From Carettochelys insculpta (taxonomy: Eukaryota > Chordata > Testudines > Carettochelyidae): 64,000 nucleotides of DNA. The stretch is from NCBI RefSeq assembly GCF_033958435.1, contig NC_134161.1, forward strand, positions 16,368,001 through 16,432,000, read 5' to 3'. Positions 1 through 11,850 of the stretch are shown in pieces. Positions within the stretch are counted from its first letter, which is position 1, and each line of letters begins with the position of its first letter. Made by a program: the position numbers and the translations under genes. A model generated the notes under the pieces. That model ran no database searches. It saw nothing but the letters and a program-made list of their open reading frames with translations, and had not been told where the DNA came from.

Positions 1-308
1 TTCAGAAATAACTTATTTCAATGTTGGAATGTTATTTCTGAAAACCCCTCTGCAGTGTAGACAAGGCCTCAGAGCATGTCAGTGTGTTCCATATGGAAAG
101 CAAAACTTAGAGGCTGAAATCAATCCCTCAGTGAGTGACACTTAGGGTTGACGTAAGCAATGGTAAATAATCAGTCCCTCGCTGGACCGACTACCGTCAC
201 CCTGCATTGATCTGAGTGCAATGACTGCTTTAGGCCACACAGGGAGAGATGTTAATAAGTCACCATAGTGGGGCACAACTGTAAGTACACACAGGCACAA
301 CTAAGTGC

Positions 309-628
309 TGGTCTACACTAGTCAGGTGAGTGAATTGTTCATACGCAATTCTAGCTATGGCAATTGCATAGCTAGAATTGACTTATCTGCAATCAGCTTA
401 CCCGGCCATCTTCAGAGTGAGGTCAACGGGAGAAACTCGACCTCCCTTACTCCTTACAGATGGGAGTTCCAGTTTAGATAGTTTGATTTCATGCATTTCT
501 AGCAGGTGCATGTGAAATCAAACTCTGGAAGATCGACCTTGACGGGGTCAACTTCCATGTAATCTTAATGTACCCTAAATTGACGCCATCTGCATTATGT
601 CACTCTAACTGTAGCGTAGACCAGGCCT
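309..628. mobile_element. A-family MITE copy 1
   Basis: The terminal inverted repeats are about GGTCTACACTA and its complement (…GTAGACCAGG). The interior carries AATTCTAGCTATGGCAATTG, GACTTATCTGCAAT, GTTTGATTTC and a 'GATCGACCTTGACGGGGTC' segment. The same interior recurs at 29426, 44626, 53201, 55056 and 61501, which defines an interspersed non-autonomous DNA transposon family of about 300 bp. Confidence 0.8.
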
Positions 629-711
629 TAGTGAATAGCAGAGCCAGAATAAAAGCCCAAGAGGCCCTACTGCCAGCATGATGATCCAGTTAGACCACAT
701 TGCCTTCCATA

Positions 712-1000
712 TAGTAAACTCTTTCATATCCAGCATTCTATCATCTGGAACTCTCACTCATATCCAGCATTTTAACCATACATAAATTTTAGTTACATTG
801 TCCATAAGTTTACAGTGTACAATACTACTGTTGTTGGTAAATAAAGCACTCTGTGTACATTTTTGTTTGTTTCATAATATCTAATCTTGTTTTTCTTCAG
901 TGTTATGCATTACTAGGTATATACCTCTCTATTATCCAGAATATTTGAATATCCGGTAACTTCCTGGTCCTGGAACTGCCAGATATGAAAGAGTTTACTG
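712..1000. mobile_element. TA-flanked MITE with long inverted ends (mariner/Tigger type)
   Basis: The left end TAGTAAACTCTTTCATATCC and the right end AGATATGAAAGAGTTTACTG are inverted copies. TA dinucleotides flank the element at 710-711 and 1001-1002. The interior is AT-rich and non-coding. The superfamily is inferred from the TA target site and the ends. Confidence 0.75.
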
Positions 1001-2587
1001 TATGTGAATGTCAATAAAGACCAATGATTCTGAGCAATGCATTGAATTCATTAAGAACTGTCTAATGAAATCTGGTGTGAATGAAATTTGTCAACTGTAT
1101 AATACATTTGGAGGAGTTGGGGGAAAGAATCAATAAGAACATCAGTAGAAACAGGAGCCCAAAACAAGCATGAGACTCAACTTGGAAAATACACCTAATA
1201 TGGCTGGGCCCGCATACCTGGAAATGCACATGCTCAACAGGGAGGATGCGTGAGAAGGAGGAATGGTGCTAGAGTCTTGGAAGTGAGAGTGGACGATTTA
1301 TCAGATGGGTATTTAAAGTGTTAAATAAATATAAAAAGGCCAGCAATTTGGGGCTATTTTTACAAGGCTTCCAGGAGCAGAAGTGGTAACAGTCAGTCTT
1401 GAAATGACTTGAAAGTAACCGCGTCTGGAATATGGTTTTCATTCTGGGCAACACATTGCAGAAAAATGTTCACAAAACAGAAGGATTTTGAGAACAACCA
1501 CCCTGATCTAAGGGTGAGTTGTGTTGTTTTCTAAAGAAAAAGTAAAATAACTTATGTGTGGCTTGGCTCATCAGTGGGAGAGAAGGGAGAACTTTTGCTA
1601 AGAATATATGAACGTTAAGAGAAAACATGGAGAGGAATTCTCATAATGAACTTTCACAACTCTACAAACCAATCCATGAAAGAAATACACCAAATGCCAG
1701 TACATCACTGAGAAGAATAACAACATGGCAGCTCTGTTATTAGTTACATGCATGCCATCCCCGTGCACTTTCCTTCATCAGAAGGTTATAGGATTATTCA
1801 CCAGATGTGCAAAAGCCAACTGAGATGCATCACAAGACACTAAACTGCACATAAAGAAACTGCTTTTCTCACACTTGACATTATTGATACTGGGGGTGGA
1901 ATTGCAGAGGGTGGTGGTTAGAGATTATCTTCTGTGGTGGATGGAGGCACCCATCTGTTGCTCTGACATGATATCCTGAGAGCTATGCTGCCTCCCTGGG
2001 GCCCGTGTTCAAGATGTTATGGAGAGACTGTCAAGGATCATCCTGCCCTCCCACCACGACCCATGCTGCCCATCCATGTGGGCACTCATGATATTGCAAC
2101 GTGTGACCACGAGCAGAGCAGAGTAATCTAGGGGTTTTGTAAGGTGAAGGGTGTTTGTGGTGCTGTTTTTGATCTTTCCAGTTTAGAGGCCCAGGCAGAG
2201 ATGGATGCATTCTGCAGCGGTAGGTGACCAAAGCCCAGAGGTAAGTGAAAAACACACACCTGGGAGATGGGTTAGAAATGGGGGGAGGCACATGGACTGC
2301 AGTATCAGGGATAAAGGAGAAACAAGGAAAAACTGGGCAGGTAGGGGAGGTCAAAAATCATATCAGTATCAGGGAATAAGCAGGAAGACCGTGAAATGCT
2401 GGTAGGTGAACACAACTCTGATGTAGAGGGTCTCACAAAGACTTGGTGGGTTAATACAACTGACTAGAATATTGATATAGAAGTGTACATCTTGCTCAGG
2501 AAGGATAGGAAGGGACGAGGTGTTGCCTTAGGAATTAAAAATGTGTACACTTGGACTGACGTTGAGATGGAAGTAGGAGACACATTG
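1001..2587. other. Intergenic DNA, nothing recognised
   Basis: AT-rich single-copy-looking sequence without a supported gene, RNA gene or clear repeat. Short open frames at 2031-2405 lack splice context and family similarity. Confidence 0.5.
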
Positions 2588-2712
2588 AGGCTGTCTATAC
2601 ATGCCACCTTTTCCAGAAGTGGCATGGTAATGAGCCAAGTGGAAGATTCTAATGAGGCATGAATTTAAATTTCCTGTGCCTCATTAGCATATGGGCATGT
2701 GGTTTGGCATCT
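2588..2712. mobile_element. Harbinger-type MITE fragment
   Basis: GGCTGTCTATACATGCCACC, GGCATGGTAATGAG and CTAATGAGGCATGAAT resemble the 45298-45725 palindromic MITE (GCATGGTAATGAGGCA, CTAATGAGGCATATTC). Only one end is kept. Confidence 0.6.
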
Positions 2713-2756
2713 GGAAGAAGTTCTGGATGTTGCTGGATGAAAGCATCAGTTTCACA

Positions 2757-2945
2757 AGGGGTGGGATGGCTCAGTGGCTTGCCTGCTAAACCTGGAGTTG
2801 TGAGTTCAGTCTTTGTGGGGGGCCATATAGTGCTCTAGGGCAAATAGATTGAAAAAAAATTCTGTAAGGGAGGGTGACAGGCCCTGCTGGGAGGGTAGAG
2901 GACTGAACTCAATGTTTGAAGGTCTCTTCCAGCTCTAATGAGATA
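2757..2945 (+). mobile_element. tRNA-derived SINE, turtle Cry/polIII type
   Basis: The head has the A box TGGCTCAGTGG (2767-2777), GCCTGCTAAACC and the B-box-like GTTCAGTCT (2804-2812). The body runs GGGGGCCATATAG…GGGCAAA and the tail GACTGAACTCAATG…GTCTCTTCCAGCTCTAA looks CR1-like. The A-B spacing is only 37 nt, so this copy has lost bases. This SINE type is known from cryptodiran turtles and is the best clue to the organism. Confidence 0.75.
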
Positions 2946-4124
2946 GGTATGTGTCCATATGCTTAACTGAGATAGAGAGGTTCGAGCTGTACCAAGATCT
3001 TACATTTTCCCCAGTGACAATCCTTCTCCAACATGGCCATGTTATTCATAGTAGAAACTTTAAATTAGCAAAAACATTAAACTTTTCTTTGCAGCAAAAC
3101 AGAGCTGTAAACTGTTCCACTTTTAAGAGACTGAAAAGGTTGATCACTGAGAGGGCAGAACCAGTCCCCTCTAGTTTAGAGATTAATATGCAGGCAGATA
3201 CAATAGCAATTAACTGCTGCTCTTTCAGAAAGATTTCACAATTTGGATGGGGTCTTTTTTTTTTTTTTTTGATGCCCATGTTTCTAAATGTAATCCATTC
3301 TCTTCCACTTTGTGCAATATAAACAATACCATAATTGTAATAAAATACTGCTTATTTTTATTAAATGCTCTAGAAATATAAAGAAGGCATGGCTGCTACA
3401 ACACACATTGAAGAGCGTAGCATTCTCACAGAATCTCTCATGCATATTAATACTGGCTTCAAAGAGCCCAGCAGAGACTATGCAAATGTTCATCAAAGAA
3501 GCTGGCTGGCATTTTGGTAATTGCTAGCTGAAAAATCCCAAAAGGGATATTCACACAAACATCCCAAAATATTTTTACATTGAAAGGTAGCAAATTTACA
3601 TAACCATAAAATTAAGCCTGATGCTCTGCCCGTGGAGATGTTGCTGATGGCGCCTAAAAAATCTGCGCTAATCACCATCTTCTGCTGTTGTTGTTGCAGA
3701 TTTTTTTGTAATTTTTTCCCAGTGTTTTTGCCAGCTGCACCATGAACAGTGCAGGGCATCCAAGGGGTTGGTCATATTCTGCATGTTGAACACTTTTAGC
3801 AGTCTCTTTCTCGGTTTTTGGCAGCTAGCATAAAAAAGCAGCAACTCACCTTTCCCTGGGAGAAATAAAACAGGCCATGTATGTACAGGATTTAAGCCTT
3901 ATAGATCTAAGCTAACGTAACACATACCAGAAACGGAAATAAAAGTGATATGTGATTTAGGCCCTTCTCTTGGTTTTTGATAGCATCTCTTTCAGGCAGG
4001 TGGCCAATCAGTGCTCTCATGCTATGGCAAACATGTAATATTTTCAGGTGAAAGGCCTCGTTATGCAAATGAACAACACACAGACTACACTTATTGTTTA
4101 GCCTTATCACAGTAATATCATACA
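2946..4124. other. Intergenic DNA with poly-T tract
   Basis: No supported gene. A T run (about 3257-3270) and AT-rich single-copy sequence. Open frames on both strands are unconserved in appearance. Confidence 0.5.
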
Positions 4125-5560
4125 ATAAGAACATAAGAATGGCCATACTGGGTCAGACCAAAGGTCCATCAAGCCCAGCATCCCATCTGCCGACGGTGGC
4201 CAATGCCAGGTGCCCCAGAGAAGGAGAACAGAAGACAATGATCAAGTGATTTATCTCCTGCCATCCATCTCCTGCCCTTGTTATGAAGGCTAGGGCACCA
4301 TACTTTATCCCTGGCTAATAGCCATTTATGGACCTAACCTGCAAAAATTTATCAAGCTCTTTTTTAAACCCTAATAGAGTCCTGGCCTTCACAGCCTCCT
4401 CGGCAAGGAGTTCCACAGGTTGACTGTGCGCTGTGTGAAGAAAAATTTCCTTTTATTAGTTTTGAACCTACTACCCATCAATTTCATTTGGTGTCCCCTA
4501 GTTCTTGTATTATGGGAAAAGGTAAATAATTTTTCTATATTCACTTTCTCCACACCATTCATGATTTTATATACCTCTATCATATCGCCCCTCAATCGCC
4601 TTTTTTCCAAACTGAAAAGTCCCAGTCTCTCTAGCCTCTCCCCATATGGGACCCTTTCCAAGCCCCTAATCATCTTAGTCGCCCTTTTCTGAACCTTTTC
4701 TAATGCCAATATATCTTTTTTGAGGTGAGGAGACCACATCTGCACGCAGTACTCGAGATGTGGGCGTACCATAGTTTTATATAGGGGAAGTATGATATCT
4801 TTTATTATCGATCCCTTTTTTAATAATTCCTAACATCCTATTTGCCTTACTAACTGCCGCTGCACACTGCGTGGATGTCTTCAGAGAACTATCCACTATA
4901 ACTCCAAGATCCCTTTCCTGATCTGTCGTAGCTAAATTTGACCCCATCATGTAGTACGTGTAATTTGGGTTATTTTTTCCAACATGCATTACCTTACACT
5001 TACCCACATTAAATTTCATTTGCCATTTTGCTGCCCAATCACTCAGTTTGCTGAGATCTTTTTGTAGTTCTTCACAATCCCTTTTGCTTTTGACTGTCCT
5101 GAACAACTTGGTGTCATCTGCAAACTTTGCCACCTCACTGCTTACCTCATTTTCTAGATCATTGATGAACAAGTTGAACAGGATCGGTCCCAGGACTGAG
5201 CCCTGGGGAACACCACTAGTTACCCCCCTCCATTGTGAAAATTTACCATTTATTCCCACCCTTTGTTTTCTGTCTTTTAACCAATTCCCGATCCATGAAA
5301 GGACCTTTCCTCCTATCCCATGACCACCTAATTTACATAAAAGCCTTTGGTGTGGGACCGTGTCAAAGGCTTTCTGGAAATCTAGGTATATTATGTCCAC
5401 TGGGTGCCCCTTGTCCGCATGTTTATTAACCCCTTCAAAGAATTCTAATAGATTAGACAGACACGACTTCCCTCTGCAGAAACCATGCTGACTTTTGCCC
5501 AACAATTCATGCTCTTCTATGTGCCTTGCAATTTTACTCTTTACTAGTGTTTCTACTAAT
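4125..5560 (-). mobile_element. CR1 LINE, 5'-truncated, reverse transcriptase C-terminal half
   Basis: The minus-strand reading includes LDFQKAFDTVPHQRLL, SGVPQGSVLGPILFNLF and the catalytic FADDTKL (YxDD-type box), then a thumb/C-terminal part ([43 protein letters not shown]). One stop or frame break near 4773 separates the two halves. The 3' end (plus strand 4125 onward, ATAAGAACATAAGAATGGCC) is the typical CR1 terminus. It is the least damaged CR1 in the window. Confidence 0.92.
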
Positions 5561-6125
5561 CATACAATCATAGACTACTAAAACTGAAAGGGACTTCAAG
5601 AGGTCATCAAGCCCAGTCACCTGCCCTCACAGCAGGACCAAGCACTCTCTTTATAATCCCTGTTAGATATTTATCCATCATGCTAATAAATAGCTCCAAT
5701 GATGGAGGTTCTGCAACTATCCTCAGCAATTTATTCCAGTACTTAACCACCCCGACAGCATTTTTTTCCTAACATCCACCCCCAACCTTCTTTGCCACAG
5801 TTTAAGCCTATTGCTTCTTGTTCTAGTCTCAGAGGCCAAGGAGAATAAAGTTTCTCCTGTTTTCTTTTAAAGGTACTTGAAAGCTGCTATCATGTTCCTT
5901 CTCAGCCTTCTCTTTTCCAGACTAAACAAAGCAGCTGTTTTTAATCTTCTCTCATAGATTGTGTGTTTTAGACATTTAATCATTTTGATTGCTCTTCGCT
6001 GGACCCTGTTCCATTTCTCCACATCTTGTCTAAAATAGGAGGCCCAGAATTTGACACTGTACTCCAGATGAGGCTTAGTCAGTGCAGAATTTAGCAGAAA
6101 AATTACGTCTTGTGCGTTTCTCATA
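5561..6125 (-). mobile_element. CR1 LINE, second copy abutting the first
   Basis: The 3' terminus is at CATACAATCATAGACTACTA (5561), followed by the minus-strand remnants [18 protein letters not shown] and VQRRAIKMIKCLK. It belongs to a different subfamily from its neighbour and abuts the truncated 5' edge of the 4125-5560 copy. Confidence 0.85.
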
Positions 6126-6654
6126 TTGCATGCATATCATATCATACCGCTTCCTAACAGGTGTGTTGCCCACTCAAAGCCTCTAGGAGATAGGGAAGCC
6201 ATCTCCTCTCCCAGGTGGAGATTTAATGACTTACTGCGGTCAGAAAAGAAGCCTACTGTTGAATACCAAGCCAGAACCTTGTCCACGAGCCCATCATTCT
6301 TACCCTAACCTTCACTTACCTTATCACTTAACTTGCACTTGAGCCTTCGCTATAGGCTTTGTGCTGGCTCTGTGCATAGGGGTGATTAGCACCATTATTA
6401 GAAACAGGCAAAATGACCCCTGACTTCACTTAGCCCAGGGAGCTTCTTATAGAACAGATTTCCAAACAAGAAGGCTAATGATTTTTTTGACAATGTGAGA
6501 AAAATTATTTTAAACCCCTAGGCACTGGGAACAAACAATTTCAGAACAGTGGATGGCTTATTTCAAACTCAGTAAATCTCAGTCTTTGAGAAATAGTGCC
6601 TCATCGATATTTTGGAAGATGGACTGTTGGGAATAGGGGTTATTTCTAAAAGAG

Positions 6655-6762
6655 CTCTGAATGGCTTGGATGACTTAGTTGGGGTTGATCCTGCTTGGGG
6701 CAGGGAACTGGACTTGATGACCTCTTGAGGTCCCTTCCAGCCCTGTGATTCTATGATTCTAA
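6655..6762 (+). mobile_element. CR1 or SINE 3' tail fragment
   Basis: GTTGATCCTGCTTGGGGCAG, GGACTTGATGACCTCTTGAG and GATTCTATGATTCT are the standard CR1 3' end, shared with the turtle SINE tail. Confidence 0.75.
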
Positions 6763-7001
6763 GCTACGTCGACTCCAGCTACATAACTAACATACATGGC
6801 ACAGCACAAAGGCCACTGGCAGGAGAGTTCATCCCAGCGCCAGTGAGGAGAAGACTTGCTGGTGTCCCTGGTGTGAGTTACAGGGAAGACAGCCAGTCAT
6901 GGGAGAGCAAGAGCCTGTCTTAACCTTGGTCTGCAAAAGTTATGCTTCCCAATTCAAGTGAAACCTTCCAGCACTCAGGTCCCTTGAGGGGCTGACACAT
7001 C

Positions 7002-7014
7002 AGCTGCGTCTACA

Positions 7015-7078
<64 letters not shown>

Positions 7079-7260
7079 CCTCGAAAGCTGGAATGTCCAA
7101 AATCGAAATCAAAACGGGATTTCGAAAGACCACAGCCACACACACCAAGCTGAGCACTGTACCTGGTTGCTAGTTCGAAAGAGGGCACCCCCCCCGTGCC
7201 CGAGCCTTTCGAAAGGGAGCGTCCACACAGCAACATGAGCCCTTTTGAAAGGACAAGCCA
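7002..7260 (+). mobile_element. Probable 5' end of the Harbinger element with CA tract
   Basis: GCTGCGTCTACACC at about 7003 resembles the MITE termini in this window (GGCTACGTCTACAC, GGCTGCATCTACGC). It is followed by a CA microsatellite (about 7014-7076), then TTTCGAAAG-type palindromes that also occur in the 35-kb MITE. No matching right terminus was found by eye before 10612. Confidence 0.45.
7014..7076. repeat. (CA)n microsatellite
   Basis: A near-perfect CA dinucleotide run of about 60 bp. Shorter related tracts lie at 7378-7396 (CA) and at about 9593-9620 and 9708-9727 (TG). Confidence 0.95.
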
Positions 7261-7682
7261 GGAAACACCACACGCAGGATCACATGGCTGACAAGCCCTT
7301 CCAGGACTCTCAGCCAGCGGCCCCCCTAAAGGACTCCTCCCAAGCACACCCACCCTGCACGCGTGCGCACATGCACACGCACGCACACACACACACAGAG
7401 TGCAGACAGCACTGCAGAGACCATGATCTGAGAGGGTCACAGTGCATAGACCACCAGCAGCTGCCCAATGCTGATGCCTCCACTGACACCAGGGCCCAGA
7501 CGGCCATGGTCATCCTGGCCATGGTGGAAGCCCTGCAGCCCATGAATCCCCTCCACTGGGTTCCTGCAGGCCTTGGTCACAGGGAAACCATCACACCCTG
7601 TTCCATGTCCCCTACGGCACCTCTGGAGCTACGCCCACCAGTGTGGACTGGTACTGGGCCAGCGGGACGATAAAAGTTGGCT

Positions 7683-8575
7683 CTAGAATGGCCGAATGTC
7701 GAGGCAGACATTCATGGAGCTGTGCCAGTGGCTCACATCTGCCCTGCAGCACATGGACACCCACAAGTGGCCTGCACTCCCAGCCAAGAAATGCATGAGG
7801 AGCCTGCTGTGAAAGCTGGCCACCCTGGATAGCCACCGTTTGGTTGGATACCAAAGCGGGGTTGGCAAGGCCACTGTTGGTGCTAGCCTCCTTGAGGTAA
7901 GCCAGGCTGGGGCCCCACAGACATCCCAGGAAGAAGGGAGTGGGTCCCTGCGGGTGGAGGTCATGGAGGGCCACAGGGTTCCCCACCGTGCAGGCCCACA
8001 TGTCAATGCCCTCCCTCACACAGGTAGTCCAGGCACTCAACCGCATGATCCTGCAGATGGTCATCCTCCTTGGGGACCTGGATGATGCCATGGCAGGATT
8101 TGCAGCCATTGGGTTTCCCAACTGCTTTGGTGCCCTTGATGGCACCCACATAGCAATTCAAGCCCTGGACCACAGCATGGGCAGCTACATAAACTGCAAG
8201 GCATATCATGCTATGGTGCTGCAGGTCCTTGTTGATGCCAGGGCCTAGATCACCGACATCGGTGTGGCCTGATCTGGGTGAGCCGACGACACCTGGGTGA
8301 GCAGACTTCCTGGCTGGGGCACCACATGTAGGAGGGCATGTATGTCCCTGCCTGGCAGCTCCCTGTGGGGGCCACCACAATGCCACCCTGCATAGTGACC
8401 GACAGGGTGTACCCAGTGCAGCCATGGCTGATGTGCCCCCTACACAGGGCACACCACTGCGAGACAGGACACTTTTAACCACTCCTGCAATACTATGGCG
8501 TGTGCCTTCAGCCGCTTAAAGGGGCACGTCCGATGCCTGAACACATGGCTAGATGTCAGCCTGCCCAACCTCCCC
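7683..8575 (+). pseudogene. Decayed PIF/Harbinger transposase (HARBI1-like)
   Basis: A DDE-type nuclease reading is recoverable across frameshifts and stops. An N-terminal part reads TFMELCQWLTSALQHMD...LATLDSHRLVGYQSGVGKAT (stop inside). A middle part at about 8040-8246 reads GFPNCFGALDGTHIAIQALD, then YINCKAYHAMVLQVLVDARA, carrying the first catalytic Asp in the DGTHI motif. Next comes ITDIGVA, a stop, then SG. The C-terminal part at about 8440-8575 reads YTGH...TMACAFSRLKGHVRCL, the AF-RLKG hallmark with the usual Glu context lost. It cannot encode an active enzyme. It is the likely source type for the window's palindromic MITEs. Confidence 0.8.
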
Positions 8576-9588
8576 GGGTGATCACGGCCTAGTGTGCACT
8601 ACACAACATAGTGATGCACAAGCATGCGTGTTTCCGGGGTGGTGGGGGGGACTGTGGTCAGCAGCCCTGGGTATAAGCAGCCGCCCATGGCCCCTTGCTG
8701 CCAGGCACAGAGGGATGGGGTTAGGGTCCGGGCCCTAGCACCTGCCGGCCTACACCCACTCCATATCACAATCCTCCCCATGCACCCACCCTACATCACT
8801 GACCCCCCCCACCCACCAATGCATCCACCCCTCCACCCATTGCAGCCCACACAGGACATCGGAGTGCACAACAGAACACGTTACTCAACAGGAACTCACC
8901 ACAACAAGCTGGAAATAAAGTGCACATGAACAAAGTGGTGTGTTGTCATCTAACCTGAGCGCTAGGAATGGGGCCAAACGGGAGAACTAGGTACAATGGC
9001 AGGGGCGTGCCCCAGAGATGGGCCATGGGCACAGGCAGGCCGAGTCCTCCATGGAGGCGGAGGCGCAGGCCCCTCAGTGAGTGCAAGGGTCGTGCTGGGG
9101 CTGGGATGACAGGGAGGCAAGCACAGGCAGGGGCTGGGGGGGCACCACACTAGCCAGGGGGGCGGCAGGGGCTGTGAGTGTCAGCGAGTGATTCGGGCTG
9201 GGAGGGGTGGGGGACTGGGGGGCAGGCTCACCCTGGAGATGAGCCAGAGGCCCAGTTCGAGCAGGGCAGCTGGGGAAAGGGTGGTGGGGATAAAAGCAGT
9301 GTTTTTGGGGGCGGCAGAAGGTGGGTGGAGGCAGCACGGGGGGGCAGATAGTTGGTGGCAGCGAGTGGGGTGGCAGTGGGGGTGGGGGTGGTTGGGCGGG
9401 GGCGGGGGGGGCAAGGCACCAGAGGGCTGCAGCCACCTTGCCCCAGCCCTCCCAGGCCCTGTCTTCTCACTCCATGAGCCGCCACTCCCGGAAGACAGCC
9501 GTCTGCTCCCCTATGGCTGCAGAATGGGCTGCTGCGGCCATCTCCGGCAGGGTCTCCAGGGCTGGGTGGGCAGTGGCCTGGACGGGGG

Positions 9589-9620
<32 letters not shown>

Positions 9621-10611
9621 TCCAGCTCTGTCAGCTGGCGGGGCTGGTGTGCTGGCACCTGGGATGGGACTGTCTGGGCCCTCAACGGATGACGCTGTGG
9701 TGCCACGGTGTGTGTGTGTGTGTGTGTCTTGGGGGTGGGGTATGTCACCTGTTAGTGCTGCTGCCAGGCTCTGCTCACGCAAAAGAAGGACAATTTGGAA
9801 CCTGTTGGTCAGAGTCCAGGAAAGCTCATTGTTACAGAAATACAATTCTTAAAAGAAAGGGCTTGCTCGCGATCATTCACCTCGCTGAAACCTTCAACGC
9901 TCAGTGTATTGAGTGGCGCCATCTAGAAGCAGCTGTGTGCACAGCGCTAGGCTGGTGTTGGCATGTGGCGGGGGGTGCATATGTCAGTATTATGACTATG
10001 AACTGGAAGAGCCCTCTCCCATCCCACAGCACAGCTGGCTGGAGAGTTTGTTGTTAGCAAAGGCGGTAGTTTCAAAACCAACGTGTTTTCACTGGTGTCC
10101 ATCATTCACAACAGGCTGGGCGCTCAGGTCTGAGGTGGAATTTCTGGGGAGTGCACAAAAGAGAGCCAGCAGGCGCCAGCCCAATTCACGTGCTTGTGAC
10201 ACAACGGGCCGGGGTGGGGGGGCTGCAGCCCTGCCTACATGCCAGCGGCGGGGTTCTCTCACCGAGGCCGTGGCTATGCTGCAAAGTTTTGCTGGGACAT
10301 GTCACACAACCATTTAATTAAAGCTGTGGGTGCATGTCCACACTATAGCCCTTGTGTTGGCTGTGGGCACTCGCTTCAGCAGCGCCTCCCTCATGGCATG
10401 TACAGGGGTGTGATTTGCCATGCGACCGGCTGTGGAGCGCAGGTGGGCAGGTTTGCGGTGCCTTGCAGGGCAGGTGCAGCCTCACAGCGTGCAAGTTTCT
10501 CACTGCCATGTCATGGGTGTCTGAGCAGCCTGCCAGCAGTTGTGCCATTGATGGTGGGGGTGAGCGGTGTGGTTGCACTTTTGGGTTCCCTGAAACGGCT
10601 GCCTCTTTCCG
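8576..10611. other. GC-rich flank between Harbinger remnant and macrosatellite
   Basis: This stretch is G-rich on the plus strand (about 9180-9420) with TG tracts. Long Pro- or Gly-rich reading frames on both strands come from base composition and match no family I recognise. An AATAAA at about 8914 follows the transposase remnant. No gene is supported. Confidence 0.6.
9467..9700 (-). pseudogene. Possible second-ORF remnant of the Harbinger element
   Basis: A minus-strand reading ends ALETLPEMAAAAHSAAIGEQ then TAVFREWRLME and a stop. It has the look of the Ala/Glu-rich C-terminus of the SANT/Myb-like accessory protein of PIF/Harbinger elements. No SANT core is visible and TG/CA tracts interrupt it, so the call is weak. 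Confidence 0.25.
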
Positions 10612-10920
10612 CAACCCCGTAATTGGTCTCTGTGTCCACCTTTGACCCAATTCTCCCTCAATCCTGCCCCGTTCCCTAACAGCGAGCCCCTATCGGACTT
10701 GCTCCCTGCTCCCTCTGATCTCGTTTGACCTCTCTGGCCTCAGTTCCAACCCCGGTGAACTTTCAGTAACCCCCTAATTGGTCTTTGTCTCCTCTTTTGA
10801 CCCCATTCTGGCTGAATCCCGGCCTTGTTGCTGAGGAAGTGGGTAAGGTGGTGGGGGATGGTTTGGGCCCTTGGGTACTTTGTGCGCATGTGTGTGTGGG
10901 GCGGGGGGGCGCATTGGGCC
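10612..10920. repeat. Macrosatellite left edge: partial subrepeats
   Basis: Two partial ~155-bp subrepeats match 14826 onward at an offset of 4214 bp. From about 10820 to 10917 the expected sequence (the equivalent of 15034-15142) is replaced by an unrelated G/T-rich tract. This explains the 11-bp shift to the later 4225 offset. Confidence 0.8.
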
Positions 10921-11776
10921 CAACCCCCCAATTGGTCTCTATGTCCTCAGTTGACCCCTCGTGTATCATTTGAGCCGTCCATATCCCCACCAGGCTCCCA
11001 GCCCTGCGCTCAGTGCAATAGGACTGGTGAGTGGCACGGGAGCAGAGGAGTGGGACTGCTTTGAGAGGCAAGGAAGAGGAGAGAGCAAGTCGGTAAGCCC
11101 GGCCTTGCCGCTCACCCTCAGCGTCTTAAGCACGGGCAAAGCACAGGGCCGCGCCCCGCACCAGCTTGGCTCAGAGTCCTTCATGGACTCCGTTCCTTCC
11201 CCCTTTCGTCTTGTCTCTCTGAGCCCCTCTTTCAGCATTGTCCTTGGGCACCTCTGCTGGCAGCCCCTTCCCCAGGCTGGCCGGCTGGCTACCTGCCTCC
11301 CTCTTGGGTGACGAAACGCTGCCTGGGGTTTGTTACACACCCACTGCTTTCAGCAGAGGCCCATGATTCTCGCGTCAGGAGAAGGGGGTAACTCTCCGGT
11401 CCTTGCGTCCCTCGGGAGGGACCCAACCACCAAGTGAAAAGCTCCTGAGGACCCCGCTACCACCTCTCCCTCGGCTGATTCGCGTGAGGGGCATCTCACA
11501 GGTCCCTCGGCGGCTGACACTAAACCGTCTCGGTAGGCGGCTCACTCGCCTGCGGGATTCCTAGGCAGAGAGCACACGCAGAGGTGGGGACCCGTCAAGA
11601 GAAGAGGCCGGTTCAGCTGCCTTTCCCTGAGCTCCAGAGCAGGGATTTGACTGGCTCTGTGCGATCGCAAAGGCCTTAGCCCTGACTCTGAAGTGAAGGC
11701 CAGCCCAGGGCGGCTCAGCGCCCGTCAACAACCGACGGTCACTGGGTCGCTGCCCCCCAGGCCCTGCCCTACCGAA

Positions 11777-11850
11777 CCTCGAGTAGTTCAGTGGTTTGGC
11801 CAGTTGCTCGGCAGGTGGCCGCTGTGAGTTCGACTCCTTCCTCCCCCTCT
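11777..11850 (+). ncRNA. tRNA-like module 1 (polymerase III A and B boxes)
   Basis: The A box TAGTTCAGTGG (11784-11794) and the B box GTTCGACTC (11828-11836) both fit the pol III consensus perfectly, with 44 nt between their starts as in real tRNAs. The implied D stem is partly paired. The implied anticodon stem pairs at all five positions (2 Watson-Crick, 3 G-U). The T stem and acceptor stem are broken and position 33 is C, so it is not a working tRNA. It resembles the head of the turtle SINE (…CAGTGGTTTG…TGTGAGTTC). Copies start at 16002, 20227 and 24452. Confidence 0.6.

Noticed and set aside
1..4124. Exons of the gene expected next to PKNOX2 in other vertebrates (FEZ1, convergent)
   Set aside because: I found no reading frame with recognisable FEZ1 sequence. 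The neighbour may lie left of the window.
9188..10057. A 289-residue open frame on the plus strand
   Set aside because: It is Gly/Val/Cys-rich from G-rich and TG-repeat sequence, has no domain, and overlaps equally long Pro/His frames on the other strand.
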